Shown here in pieces: positions 46,258-55,166 of a stretch of 64,000 nucleotides of DNA. The stretch comes from Helicobacter valdiviensis (GTDB taxonomy: Bacteria; Campylobacterota; Campylobacteria; Campylobacterales; Helicobacteraceae). The position numbers were made by a program, and so were the translations under genes. Where the stretch lies: the NCBI RefSeq assembly GCF_003245365.1, contig NZ_NBIU01000003.1, positions 56,428 to 120,427 on the forward strand, written 5' to 3'. Every line of letters begins with the position of its first letter. The stretch's first letter is position 1. Below the pieces are notes generated by a model. That model made no database searches. It was not told the DNA's origin and worked only from the letters and a program-made list of their open reading frames with translations.

Positions 46258-46704
46258 ATGAAAGTATTGTTATTACAAGATGTAAAAGGATTAGGCAAGA
46301 AAGGCGAAGTTTGCGAAGTAAAAGATGGTTATGGTAAAAATTTCTTAATCGCAAAAGGAATGGCTGATTTTGCCACTAATGAAGTGATTAATAAATATAA
46401 AGCAGCAAAAAAGAAAGCAGAAGAGATGGCAGCAGAGGAAAAATCTTTAATGGAGCTTACTGCTAAAAAAATTGGTGAAATTACTTTGAAAATACAACAA
46501 AAAGTAGGTGCAAATGGTTCTTTATATGGTGCAATTACAAAAGAAGAGATTGCACAGCATTTAGCCAAAGAACACCGATTGGAAATTGATAAAAAAACAA
46601 TAGAATTAAAAAGCCCTATTAAATCTACAGGAATTTATGAAGTAGATGTAAAATTAGGGCATGGAATTAATGCAAAATTAAAAATTGATATTGAGGCACT
46701 TTGA
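46258..46704 (+). CDS. rplI: 50S ribosomal protein L9
   Basis: 148 residues. [21 protein letters not shown] and [20 protein letters not shown] form the N-terminal domain, then a long helix and a C-terminal domain ([16 protein letters not shown]). The ATG at 46258 is chosen over an in-frame upstream GTG because AAAGGAGCAAAA is directly before it and it starts the conserved fold. Stop overlaps hslV by one base. Confidence 0.98.
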   Translation: MKVLLLQDVKGLGKKGEVCEVKDGYGKNFLIAKGMADFATNEVINKYKAAKKKAEEMAAEEKSLMELTAKKIGEITLKIQQKVGANGSLYGAITKEEIAQHLAKEHRLEIDKKTIELKSPIKSTGIYEVDVKLGHGINAKLKIDIEAL

Positions 46705-47243
46705 TGTTTGAAGCAACAACGATACTTGCCTATAAGGGCAAAGAAGGGGCAGTAATTGGCGGAGATGGGCAGGTTACTTTTGGAAATTGTGTTTTAAAGG
46801 GTAATGCAACAAAAATACGCACTCTCTATAATGGCAAAGTTTTAAGTGGATTTGCAGGAAGCACTGCAGATGCTTTTACTCTTTTTGATATGTTTGAAGG
46901 TATTTTGGAGAATAAAAAAGGAGATTTGCTAAAATCTGTTATTGAGTTTTCAAAAGAATGGAGAAAAGATAAATATTTAAGAAGATTAGAAGCTATGATG
47001 ATAGTGCTAACTTGTGAGCATTTGTTTATTTTAAGCGGAACAGGTGATGTAGTAGAACCAGAAGATGGAAAAATCGCTGCAATTGGAAGTGGAGGAAATT
47101 ACGCACTTTCAGCTGCTAGAGCCTTGGATAGATTTTCTAATAATCTAAGCCCAAGAGGGCTTGTAGAAGAATCGCTTAAAATTGCAGGAGAGCTTTGTAT
47201 CTATACTAACCAAAATATTAAAATTTTAGAATTAGGAAAATAA
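46704..47243 (+). CDS. hslV: ATP-dependent protease subunit HslV
   Basis: 179 residues; threonine peptidase that pairs with Hsl[27 protein letters not shown] holds the Thr near the N-terminus; [24 protein letters not shown] and [15 protein letters not shown] are characteristic. ATG overlaps the rplI stop (TGATG). In Helicobacter HslV has a short extension before the catalytic Thr, as here. Confidence 0.97.
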   Translation: MFEATTILAYKGKEGAVIGGDGQVTFGNCVLKGNATKIRTLYNGKVLSGFAGSTADAFTLFDMFEGILENKKGDLLKSVIEFSKEWRKDKYLRRLEAMMIVLTCEHLFILSGTGDVVEPEDGKIAAIGSGGNYALSAARALDRFSNNLSPRGLVEESLKIAGELCIYTNQNIKILELGK

Positions 47244-47245
47244 TC

Positions 47246-48586
47246 GTGGAAAATTTTGCAGCAATGAGTCCAAAAGAAATTGTAGCTTATTTAGATGAAT
47301 ATATTATAGGACAAAAAGAGGCTAAAAAAGTTGTAGCAATCGCACTTAGAAATCGTTATAGACGCTTGCAGTTACCTAAAGAAATTCAAGAAGAAGTGAT
47401 GCCAAAAAATATTTTAATGATTGGCTCAACTGGAGTTGGAAAAACAGAAATTGCACGAAGAATGGCAAAAATGATGGGACTTCCTTTTGTTAAAGTAGAA
47501 GCAAGTAAATACACTGAAGTTGGATTTGTGGGGCGTGATGTAGAATCTATGGTAAGAGATTTAGTAATCGCCTCTATCAATCTTGTAAAAGAAGAACATA
47601 GAATTAAAAATGCGCAAAATATTGAAAAATATGTCCTAGATAAAATCGTGCAAAAGTTAATCCCACCGCTTCCACAAGGTGCAAGCGAGCAAAAACAAGA
47701 AGAATATGAAAATACTGCTTCTAAAATGCGTCAAAAAGTAGAAGAAGGGCAAATGGATCATCTAAAAATAGAAATTGAAGTTCCAAAACGCACTTTAGAA
47801 ATTGATGATGGAAATATGCCAGCAGAATTTGCCAAAGTGCAAGAAACAATTGCTAGAGTATTTATTGCCACTCCAAAAGACAATGCTAAAAAAGAAGTAA
47901 CCATTAAAGAAGCTAAAGAGCTTTTAAAGATTGAAGCAAGTGAAGCTTTGCTAGATTTAGAAGCTATTAAACAAGAGGGGTTAAAAAGAGCAGAAAGTAG
48001 CGGAATTATTTTTATTGATGAGATTGATAAAGTTGCAGTAAGTTCTAATTCTAGTGGGCGTCAAGATCCTAGCAAAGAGGGTGTGCAACGAGATTTATTG
48101 CCTATTGTTGAAGGAAGTGTGGTAAATACCAAATATGGAAGTATTAAAACTGATCATATTTTATTTATTGCAGCGGGTGCTTTTTCTCTTAGTAAGCCTA
48201 GTGATTTGATTGCAGAATTGCAAGGAAGATTTCCATTAAGAGTGGAGCTAGATAGTCTTGATGAAGAAGTGCTTTATAAAATTTTAACGATGACTAAAAA
48301 TTCTATTTTAAGACAATATGAAGCCCTTTTAAAAGTAGAAGAAGTAACGCTAGAATTTAGCGATGAAGCCATTAGAGCTTTAGCACATTATTCTCAAATG
48401 GCAAATGAAAAAACTGAAGATATAGGTGCAAGACGCTTGCATACAGTTGTAGAGCAAGTGATTGAAGAAATTAGTTTTGAAGCAGAAAATTATAAAAATC
48501 AAACCGTTACAATCACCAAAGAGCTTGTGCAAGAAAGGCTAGAAGCAATAGTGTCTGATAGTGATGTAGCGCGTTATATTTTATAA
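47246..48586 (+). CDS. hslU: HslU unfoldase ATPase
   Basis: 446-residue AAA+ partner of HslV. N-terminal SPKEIVAYLDEYIIGQKEAKK, Walker A GSTGVGKTEIARRMA (near 60), I-domain, Walker B IIFIDEIDKVA, sensor and GARRLHTVVEQVIEEISFEA, ending with the conserved DSDVARYIL tail that docks into HslV. Begins GTG two bases after hslV. Confidence 0.98.
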   Translation: MENFAAMSPKEIVAYLDEYIIGQKEAKKVVAIALRNRYRRLQLPKEIQEEVMPKNILMIGSTGVGKTEIARRMAKMMGLPFVKVEASKYTEVGFVGRDVESMVRDLVIASINLVKEEHRIKNAQNIEKYVLDKIVQKLIPPLPQGASEQKQEEYENTASKMRQKVEEGQMDHLKIEIEVPKRTLEIDDGNMPAEFAKVQETIARVFIATPKDNAKKEVTIKEAKELLKIEASEALLDLEAIKQEGLKRAESSGIIFIDEIDKVAVSSNSSGRQDPSKEGVQRDLLPIVEGSVVNTKYGSIKTDHILFIAAGAFSLSKPSDLIAELQGRFPLRVELDSLDEEVLYKILTMTKNSILRQYEALLKVEEVTLEFSDEAIRALAHYSQMANEKTEDIGARRLHTVVEQVIEEISFEAENYKNQTVTITKELVQERLEAIVSDSDVARYIL

Positions 48587-48595
48587 GGGATTGTT

Positions 48596-49480
48596 TTGGA
48601 GACAAAATCGGGATTTGTGGCAGTTTTGGGGCGTCCTAATGCAGGTAAAAGCACATTCTTAAATGCTTTAATGGGAGAAAAGTTAGCATTAGTTTCGCAT
48701 AAGGCTAATGCGACAAGAAAGCGTATGAATATGATTGTCATGTATAAGGAAGTGCAAGTTATTTTTGTAGATACTCCAGGCATACATAAGCAAGAAAAAT
48801 TACTCAACCAATATATGCTAAAAGAGGCTATGCAAGCAATGCAAGATTGTGATTTAGCAATTTTTTTAGCCCCTATTAGTGATAAAGTAAGTTTTTATGA
48901 AGAGTTTTTAGAGCTTTATGGAGATAGAAAACATTTTTTGCTTCTCACAAAAACAGATAGTGTAGATAAGCAAAAATTATTTGAAAAAATCAAAGAATAT
49001 GAAAAATATCAAGACAAGTATTTAGCACTTTTGCCAGTATCTTGCAAAGATAAAGGTAGTTTAGAACATGCTTTAAAGATTATTGCACAAGAAATGCCAA
49101 ACCACCCTTATTATTATGATTTAGAGCTTTTAACTCCTAATAGCACCAAAGAGATTGCAAAAGAGTTCATAAGGGAATCTTGTTTTGAAAATCTAAGTGA
49201 TGAGATACCCTATGAAAGTGATGTTGTTTTAAATCTCTACCAAGAAAAACCAAAGCTAGATTATATTAAAGCGACTATTATTGTGCATAAAGAGAGTCAA
49301 AAATCTGTCGTCATTGGCAAGGGTGGTGCTACGCTAAAACGCATTGGAAAAGATGCAAGAGAAAAAATAGAACAATTAGTAGGAAGAAAGGTTTTTTTAG
49401 AGCTTTTTGTTAAAGTTGTTGCAGGTTGGAGCAAAGAGAAAGAAAGTCTTAAAAAAATCGGTTATAATTTTGAAGATTAA
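48596..49480 (+). CDS. era: GTPase Era
   Basis: 294 residues. G1 LGRPNAGKSTFLNAL, DTPGIHKQEKLLNQYM, TKTDSVDK; C-terminal KH domain with VVIGKGGATLKRIGKDAREKIE. Binds the 3' end of 16S rRNA and checks 30S assembly. TTG start, nine bases after hslU. Confidence 0.97.
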   Translation: METKSGFVAVLGRPNAGKSTFLNALMGEKLALVSHKANATRKRMNMIVMYKEVQVIFVDTPGIHKQEKLLNQYMLKEAMQAMQDCDLAIFLAPISDKVSFYEEFLELYGDRKHFLLLTKTDSVDKQKLFEKIKEYEKYQDKYLALLPVSCKDKGSLEHALKIIAQEMPNHPYYYDLELLTPNSTKEIAKEFIRESCFENLSDEIPYESDVVLNLYQEKPKLDYIKATIIVHKESQKSVVIGKGGATLKRIGKDAREKIEQLVGRKVFLELFVKVVAGWSKEKESLKKIGYNFED

Positions 49481-49496
49481 TCTTTAAGGAGTATAA

Positions 49497-50465
49497 ATGA
49501 GAATATTTTTAATTTTACTATTAGCAGTATGTGCGAATGCAACGGACTTTGAATGGGTGAAACTCTATAGAGAAGGTGGAGTGCAAGCCATAGAGAAAAA
49601 AATTGATAAAGTGTTGCAAACTAAAGCTTTTTGGCAAGAAGCTTTAAAAGAGAAAGATACTCGCTATGGTTATTATGAGGATTTGAAATATCTTTTTGTG
49701 GCAACTAAGAACATTCCTACTTTGAGACTTTATGAATTGCAAAATAATAAATGGGAAGAGAAATTAAATACAAATGCACTTGTAGGTTCAAAGTTGGGAC
49801 ACAAGCAAAAAGAGGGGGATTTGGCAACTCCTATTGGTGTGTATAAACTTAATGCAAGACTTAGTAATTTAGATCAGTATTATGGTCCTTTAGCTTTTAG
49901 CACTTCTTATCCAAATCTTTTTGATAAGCTTCATAAACGCACAGGTTATGGGATATGGATTCATGGTATGCCTTTAAATGGAAATCGTGAAGAGTTAAAC
50001 ACAAAAGGCTGTATTGCTATTGAAAACAATCTTTTAACAATGGTGGATAAAACAATAGATTATAAAAAGTCTTTACTAATTACTTTTGAAAATAAAGTTA
50101 CAGAAGCAAAAGCAGAGGATTTAGCACAACTTCTAGCAAATTTATTTGAATGGAAAGAAGCTTGGAAGCAAAATGATGTAGAAACCTATCTTGGTTTTTA
50201 TAGCAGTGCGGAATTTATTAGATTTGATGGCACAAAATTTGATGATTTTTCAAAAACAAAACGCAGAATTTTTGCAAAAAATGAGCAAAAAAGCATTCTT
50301 TTTAGCAAAATAAATATTTCTCCTTATCCTAATGATGCAAATCGCAACCTTTTTAAAATTAGCTTTTATGAAGATTATAAAGCACCTACTTATAGTTTTA
50401 GTGGCGAAAAAGAATTATATGTAGAATTAAAAGATCATAAAATGCAAATCTTAGCAGAACAATAA
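49497..50465 (+). CDS. csd6: L,D-transpeptidase-fold carboxypeptidase, Csd6-like
   Basis: 322 residues. Signal peptide 1-15 (MRIFLILLLAVCANA). YkuD domain with GDLATPIGVYKLNARLS and GYGIWIHGMPLNGNREELNT followed by KGCIAI, giving the catalytic His and Cys. A C-terminal NTF2-like domain (WKEAWKQNDVETYLGFYSSAEF) follows. H. pylori Csd6, in the same position after era, trims murein tetrapeptides and shapes the helical cell; function here is inferred by homology and order. Confidence 0.85.
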   Translation: MRIFLILLLAVCANATDFEWVKLYREGGVQAIEKKIDKVLQTKAFWQEALKEKDTRYGYYEDLKYLFVATKNIPTLRLYELQNNKWEEKLNTNALVGSKLGHKQKEGDLATPIGVYKLNARLSNLDQYYGPLAFSTSYPNLFDKLHKRTGYGIWIHGMPLNGNREELNTKGCIAIENNLLTMVDKTIDYKKSLLITFENKVTEAKAEDLAQLLANLFEWKEAWKQNDVETYLGFYSSAEFIRFDGTKFDDFSKTKRRIFAKNEQKSILFSKINISPYPNDANRNLFKISFYEDYKAPTYSFSGEKELYVELKDHKMQILAEQ

Positions 50466-50472
50466 AATTTTT

Positions 50473-50517
50473 TGGGAGGTAAAACTTTTGGAAAGTTTAT
50501 GAACCCCCCACTTTTTT
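50473..50517 (+). terminator. Terminator-like nested hairpin after csd6
   Basis: Outer stem TGGGAGGT (50473-50480) with ACCCCCCA (50503-50510, one mismatch), inner stem AAACTTT/AAAGTTT at 50482-50488 and 50492-50498, then CTTTTTT. Ends the rplI-csd6 operon. Confidence 0.7.
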
Positions 50518-50593
50518 ACTTTAAACAAAGCAAACTCTATTAAAATCTATGGAAGCAAAAATTTACTTTGATAAATCAAATTCATATTTGTGT

Positions 50594-50599
50594 TATAAT
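50594..50599 (+). promoter_or_regulatory. -10 element of the DUF4153 gene
   Basis: TGTTATAATT, with TATAAT 29-34 bases before the TTG start; AAGGAG follows. Confidence 0.5.
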
Positions 50600-50627
50600 T
50601 AAAAACTTAACCCAAGGAGATTGAATT

Positions 50628-52232
50628 TTGAAAGTTCTATTTAAAAATGCTTTTATGAAATATCCGCTAAGTTTGTTTGTCTATGCACTTTTTTGTCTTT
50701 TTTTGTTGAGTTTTGTAGATGAGAAAACATTTTTTCTTTCTAGCCGTTTTACTACAATCACTCTGGTGCATTTTTTTACTTTTATGATGGCTTTTACTCT
50801 TTTTTTAGAAACCTTTGTGTCAAAATATTACCCACAAAAGAATAAAAAAATAGAAATTTTTATAACAATATTAATAAGTATAGTTGTTTATTTTTTACTT
50901 TTTGATGGAATTTATACAGAAAAAGGTATGAATTTTAGAGAATACAAAATTGCATTATATGATAATTTTTTTATCGCTAATGGATTGATTTTTACCTTAA
51001 TTTTTGCATTTTTAGCAGTAAGCATAAAAGAGTCTTATGAGATTTTTAGCACGCTTGTAATGCGTTTTTTATTTGTTTTATCTTTATATTTACTGTGTCT
51101 TATTTTGCTCGGCATTTTACTAGCAGGATCACATTTTTTGTTATCCATAGACTCATGGAGAGGGTTTAATTATTTAGCAATCATTTTTGGCTTTATTGCA
51201 GGGGTTGCATTTTTGGGAATGCAAGAGCGTATTAGCTATTCTAAAGCACTTAAAATTGTGCTTTTAATCTTTGATATTTTTGCATTTTCTTACATTATTT
51301 TACTCCTTTTGTATTTTATCGCACCTATTAGAAGTTTTGATAGCATAGTGCATATTGTGATGTGGTTTGGATTTTTTGTCTTAAATTTAGCCTTTGTAAA
51401 TAGAGGAATTAGAGGGCAAAATAAAATCTTTAGTTTTTATGCGATTGTGGCTTTGCTTTTAAGTATTATCGCACTTTGGGCGATATTTTTAAGACTTAGC
51501 GAGTATTCTTTCACGCCTAGTAGAATCTTTGTGCTAACTCTTAGTTTTTATATTTTTTGTGCCTCTTTATTGTATTTTACAAAGCGTGGGTTATTTTTTA
51601 GTCTTATTTTGGCTTCCATTTTAGCACTTCTTTCTTCTAATATCTCATTGCCTCTTAGCCTTAGGGTGCAAAGCAAGATTTTTAAAGAGCTTTCTTTTAA
51701 TCTATCCAATGAAGAAAATTTCATAAAAGCCTATGGAAAACTTGAAAAAGAAAGTTTTAACACAGCTCTTAGGCGTTGTGAAGATGTTGCAGATTTTCTT
51801 AATTCTTATAGGGGTATTAGAGATCGTGTGCATTGTAAAGTGGGTATAAATAAGAGTGAAACCAAAGAATTTAAAACCTATTTTAAAAGCCATTTTTTGC
51901 ATAAAAGGAGCGAGATTGTGAAATTTGATGATTATGAGATGATAGATCTTGATGTTCATCAAAGACAAAGCTATGGAGCTTATACTTTTAAATTGCAAGA
52001 AAAATCGCTTTTAATGGGCTATGAAAATACACTTGTAGTTAAAATTCCGCTAAAGGATCTTTTGAGAGAGGAGACAAAGACTTATAAAACCAAAGAAATG
52101 CTAATTAGCATAAAGCCTACTTATATTAATCTAAAATACGATTATAGCGACAATATCAAAGAAATTGATGATTTTAACGCCTTTGTGTTTATAAAACATA
52201 TCAATAAAGCTAAGAAAAAGGAGCAAAAATGA
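50628..52232 (+). CDS. DUF4153-like multi-span membrane protein
   Basis: 534 residues with about eleven hydrophobic segments over the first ~345 residues, then a soluble C-terminal part (about 350-534) with FKELSFNLSNEENFIKAYGKL and KFDDYEMIDLDVHQRQSYGAY. Start is TTG at 50628 after AAGGAGATTGAA. Layout matches DUF4153/DUF4173 proteins of unknown function. Overlaps the following secreted protein by four bases, so the two probably act together at the envelope. Confidence 0.65.
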   Translation: MKVLFKNAFMKYPLSLFVYALFCLFLLSFVDEKTFFLSSRFTTITLVHFFTFMMAFTLFLETFVSKYYPQKNKKIEIFITILISIVVYFLLFDGIYTEKGMNFREYKIALYDNFFIANGLIFTLIFAFLAVSIKESYEIFSTLVMRFLFVLSLYLLCLILLGILLAGSHFLLSIDSWRGFNYLAIIFGFIAGVAFLGMQERISYSKALKIVLLIFDIFAFSYIILLLLYFIAPIRSFDSIVHIVMWFGFFVLNLAFVNRGIRGQNKIFSFYAIVALLLSIIALWAIFLRLSEYSFTPSRIFVLTLSFYIFCASLLYFTKRGLFFSLILASILALLSSNISLPLSLRVQSKIFKELSFNLSNEENFIKAYGKLEKESFNTALRRCEDVADFLNSYRGIRDRVHCKVGINKSETKEFKTYFKSHFLHKRSEIVKFDDYEMIDLDVHQRQSYGAYTFKLQEKSLLMGYENTLVVKIPLKDLLREETKTYKTKEMLISIKPTYINLKYDYSDNIKEIDDFNAFVFIKHINKAKKKEQK

Positions 52233-53695
52233 AAAAGTTAATTTTGGCATTTATTTTTAGCGGTTTTATTCTAGCACAAAGCAATCTTCAAAAAGAAAAT
52301 TTACAAGAGCAAAGCTATTCTATATTTTTGGATTTACAAGATAGGGATATTTTGTTTGTTAAAGAAGATACAAAAATCAATGAGGAATTTATCATACGCA
52401 CCAATAAAGATGGCACAGAAGCTAAAACCTATTTAGATTCTAGAGGGCTTTTATACAATTCTCGCTTTTATCAGCTAGATGGCTTTATAGAAGATGACAA
52501 AGGAGAAGCTAGGGAAGTGCGTGTATGGGCGTATTATTCCTTTAAAGATTTAGAATATTTTAACACCATTGAAAGCCTAGAGAATTTAAGAGATGAAAGC
52601 CTAAAAAGAATGAAAGTTTTAAAGCTAACTTTGCCTTTTGCTTTTGCAAATAACCAAATTAATCCAAGAAGCACACTAGATAAAAAAGCACAAATTAAAA
52701 AATTAAAAGAAATAAAGGAGCTAAAAATTAACCAAGAAGGCTCTAAAAGCTGTCAAGGCTTTGAAATAGAGGGGATTTGGCAGAGTAATGGGATGACAAA
52801 ATATGGGGAGTTTTCTAATATGACTTCTTCTTTAAATGGTAAAAGATTTTATTTGTGCGAGAGAAATAGTGCATTTAGCAATATCAATTTTGCAAATTTT
52901 TCCATAGAAGAGAGGCGTTTTGGCAAATTTATAGGGAGCGACATCATAGATTTAAGTAAAAAAGAAGTGGATAAAGTTAAAAAAGAGTTTCCGCTAAAAA
53001 ACAAAAGAATGCAAAAAGATGAACTTTATACTACCTCTTTTGCTTATAGTTTTACTCTGCCTTATTTAGATGATAAAAGCCAAGAAGCAAGAGAGTTTAA
53101 CACTTTGTATTTTCCTTTTTTATTAGATATGGATGATAAAAGTGAGGTGTGGCATTCTTTGGATAAAGTTTTTGCCCTAGAGTTTGATAAACTAAAGAAC
53201 AAAAGCTATCAGATAGAAGAATGGCAAGGCGATGAAGAGATTTATTCTTATCACTATGAGATGGATTTTAGCTCAAATTTTGATCAAGATTTAAGTATAA
53301 GCTATGTTGATGAAAATATTATTGCTTTTGATTATTTTTCTTATACATTTACAGGAGGAGCACATGGAATGCCTTTTTACAACAATAAAATTTATATTAT
53401 AAAAGACAAAAAGGAGCTAGAACTAAATCCTGAAGATGTATTTAATAATGAACTTTTAGTGCTTTTAGAAGCCAAAATCAAAAAAGAAGTCAATAAAGAT
53501 AAGATTTTTAAATCTAATAATCCTTTAAGCGAGTTTCCATCAGGTTTTCAAATAAGCCCAAAAGGTATAACTTTTATTTATAATGTTTATGAAATAGCAC
53601 CTTATGCAAGCGGAGCTATTGAGCTAGATTTTAGCTTTAAAGAATTAAAGGAGGTGGCTAAAAAAGATAGCCCGATTTTTTATTTATTCCAATAG
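52229..53695 (+). CDS. Secreted protein with DUF3298/RsiV-like C-terminal domain
   Basis: 488 residues. Signal peptide MKKLILAFIFSGFILAQS. The first 250 residues are unrecognised. The C-terminal region has YHYEMDFSSNFDQDLSISYVD, FDYFSYTFTGGAHGMPF and FIYNVYEIAPYASGAIELDFSFKEL, which are typical of DUF3298 (anti-sigma/lysozyme-binding RsiV and PdaC type). Periplasmic location inferred. It starts inside the stop region of the membrane gene with AAGGAGCAAAA. Confidence 0.65.
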   Translation: MKKLILAFIFSGFILAQSNLQKENLQEQSYSIFLDLQDRDILFVKEDTKINEEFIIRTNKDGTEAKTYLDSRGLLYNSRFYQLDGFIEDDKGEAREVRVWAYYSFKDLEYFNTIESLENLRDESLKRMKVLKLTLPFAFANNQINPRSTLDKKAQIKKLKEIKELKINQEGSKSCQGFEIEGIWQSNGMTKYGEFSNMTSSLNGKRFYLCERNSAFSNINFANFSIEERRFGKFIGSDIIDLSKKEVDKVKKEFPLKNKRMQKDELYTTSFAYSFTLPYLDDKSQEAREFNTLYFPFLLDMDDKSEVWHSLDKVFALEFDKLKNKSYQIEEWQGDEEIYSYHYEMDFSSNFDQDLSISYVDENIIAFDYFSYTFTGGAHGMPFYNNKIYIIKDKKELELNPEDVFNNELLVLLEAKIKKEVNKDKIFKSNNPLSEFPSGFQISPKGITFIYNVYEIAPYASGAIELDFSFKELKEVAKKDSPIFYLFQ

Positions 53696-53720
53696 AATGC
53701 AAGATTTCAAAAGAGGTTAA

Positions 53721-53861
53721 ATGCAAATTATCATAGATAGTAAAGGTTTAAGAGCAGATAAAAGCAATTTTCTTAAATTAAAACCCAAATTTACAAAGAA
53801 AGGAAAAACAAATGAAAAAACTAGAAGATATCAAAGCTATGAATTACAAACAAAAAGATGA
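53721..53861 (+). CDS. Possible 46-residue small protein or remnant
   Basis: ATG after GAGGTTAA, encoding a basic peptide (MQIIIDSKGLRADKSNFLKL onward, then K/T-rich). It overlaps the start of the ankyrin gene by 50 bases in another frame. It may be the start of a lost longer gene. No family recognised; weak. Confidence 0.25.
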   Translation: MQIIIDSKGLRADKSNFLKLKPKFTKKGKTNEKTRRYQSYELQTKR

Positions 53862-54753
53862 GTTAGAAGATTTAGTTCTTGAAGCTATAGATGATAATGA
53901 TTTAGCTAAGGTAAAAGAGATTTTAAAAAATTATCCTGTAAAAATATCTTGTTACGAGCTTAATATCAAAGATAAAGATGGAGACTTTCCTTTATTTGAT
54001 CCTTTTAACTTAATAACAAGAGCCGCATTTGCTTGCGAAGAAAACAATAATGATTTTTCTATTTTAGATTATTTATTTGATGAGTATGGTTTAAGTTTAA
54101 AAGATCCTAAATATAATTTTGTTCTTATTGATATGAAACATATCAAAGAAGCTAATGATAAATATATTTTAATGAAAAAAGTAGAAGATGATCCTTGTAT
54201 TTATCAAAACGCTTTAATTTATTATTATATACTAAGCGCTGATAATCCAAACTCTCAAATCATTAAGTATCTAGTCAATCGTGGGGCTAAATTTGAAGTG
54301 CATGATGAACATGGGGACACTCCTATGCATTTTTGGGCTAGACGAAATAATTATGAATTATTAGAACTAGCCATTAAAGGAGGAGCTAATGTAAATATGC
54401 AAACTTTTAGTAAATTAAGAAAATGCAACAACAAAACCCTTTTATTTGAAGCTGTAAAAGAAGCAGAAACTTATAGGGTTACACAGCTTTTAATCGAACT
54501 TGGAGCCAATGTAAATTTTGCTACCCCAAGCACCCCTTTAGATATTGCAAAAGGATCTAGAAATAAAAAACTTTTAAAAGATGCAGGAGCAATGACTTCA
54601 GAGCAAATCAGAAAGAAATTTAATTTACCAGCATATGATTCTTCTCATTGTGAAATTGATGGAGAAGAAGATTTTGACTTATTGGGTAAATATCATGATG
54701 AATATTCCAAACTTTTAAACGACGCTATAAAAAAGGCTAAAGAAAGTGAATGA
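53812..54753 (+). CDS. Ankyrin-repeat protein
   Basis: 313 residues, cytoplasmic. N-terminal helical part with EDLVLEAIDDNDLAKVKEILK; ankyrin units at HDEHGDTPMHFWARRNNYELLELAIKGGANVNMQT (written here as positions about 165-200) and at about 205-240 (NNKTLLFEAVKEAETYRVTQ, then LIELGANVNFATPSTPLDIAKG). C-terminal acidic tail. Such proteins act as binding or immunity modules; with decayed small genes on both sides, this looks like an accessory segment. AAAGGAAAAACAA precedes the ATG. Confidence 0.7.
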   Translation: MKKLEDIKAMNYKQKDELEDLVLEAIDDNDLAKVKEILKNYPVKISCYELNIKDKDGDFPLFDPFNLITRAAFACEENNNDFSILDYLFDEYGLSLKDPKYNFVLIDMKHIKEANDKYILMKKVEDDPCIYQNALIYYYILSADNPNSQIIKYLVNRGAKFEVHDEHGDTPMHFWARRNNYELLELAIKGGANVNMQTFSKLRKCNNKTLLFEAVKEAETYRVTQLLIELGANVNFATPSTPLDIAKGSRNKKLLKDAGAMTSEQIRKKFNLPAYDSSHCEIDGEEDFDLLGKYHDEYSKLLNDAIKKAKESE

Positions 54754-54835
54754 GGGAATAGAAATTCACTTTACTGATGTCAATTTTCATATCAAAGAAT
54801 TTCAAAAGGTTTATATATTAGAAAATTGTAAATGA
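54746..54835 (+). pseudogene. Small ORF fragment after the ankyrin gene
   Basis: GTG-started 29 codons (NEGIEIHFTDVNFHIKEFQK, then VYILENCK) overlapping the ankyrin stop by eight bases, followed at once by an ATG-started 13-codon frame (MKDEKLFNEDLQI). Could be one decayed gene broken by frameshifts. No family recognised. Confidence 0.35.
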
Positions 54836-54874
54836 AAGATGAAAAATTATTTAATGAAGATTTACAAATTTAGA

Positions 54875-55071
54875 ATGCAATGAAAAAGAGTTTAAAGGTG
54901 CAACTCTTAAAAATTTCATTGATGATGTAGAATGTGAGTTAAGTGATTTAGAAATAGAGCTTTTGATAATCCTCACTTTTATGAAGATGATGAAAAAATG
55001 AGTGTAGATGAATGGGTAAGAGATCAAGTAAGCGATATTAGAGACTTTTTATATGCTTTAAAAGATTTTTA
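54875..55071 (+). pseudogene. Frameshifted remnant of a small acidic protein
   Basis: ECNEKEFKGATLKNFIDDVE and CELSDLEIEL are read in one frame; DNPHFYEDDEKMSVDEWVRD and QVSDIRDFLYALKDF, ending at a TAA near 55070, in another. A single-base loss near 54961-54966 would join them. The acidic character is like small immunity proteins, but that is only a guess. With the fragment at 54746, it fills the 413-base gap between the ankyrin gene and the permease. Confidence 0.5.
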
Positions 55072-55126
55072 AAAGAAAATACCCAGCCAATTTTTGTAAA
55101 TAGAGGTAAATTTTATAGATTTTTGT

Positions 55127-55132
55127 TATAAT
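55127..55132 (+). promoter_or_regulatory. -10 element of the amino acid permease gene
   Basis: TGTTATAAT with TATAAT at 55127-55132, 34 bases before the ATG at 55167. Confidence 0.5.
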
Positions 55133-55166
55133 CTTGGCTTATTAAAAAGCTTAAAAGGTTTGATAG

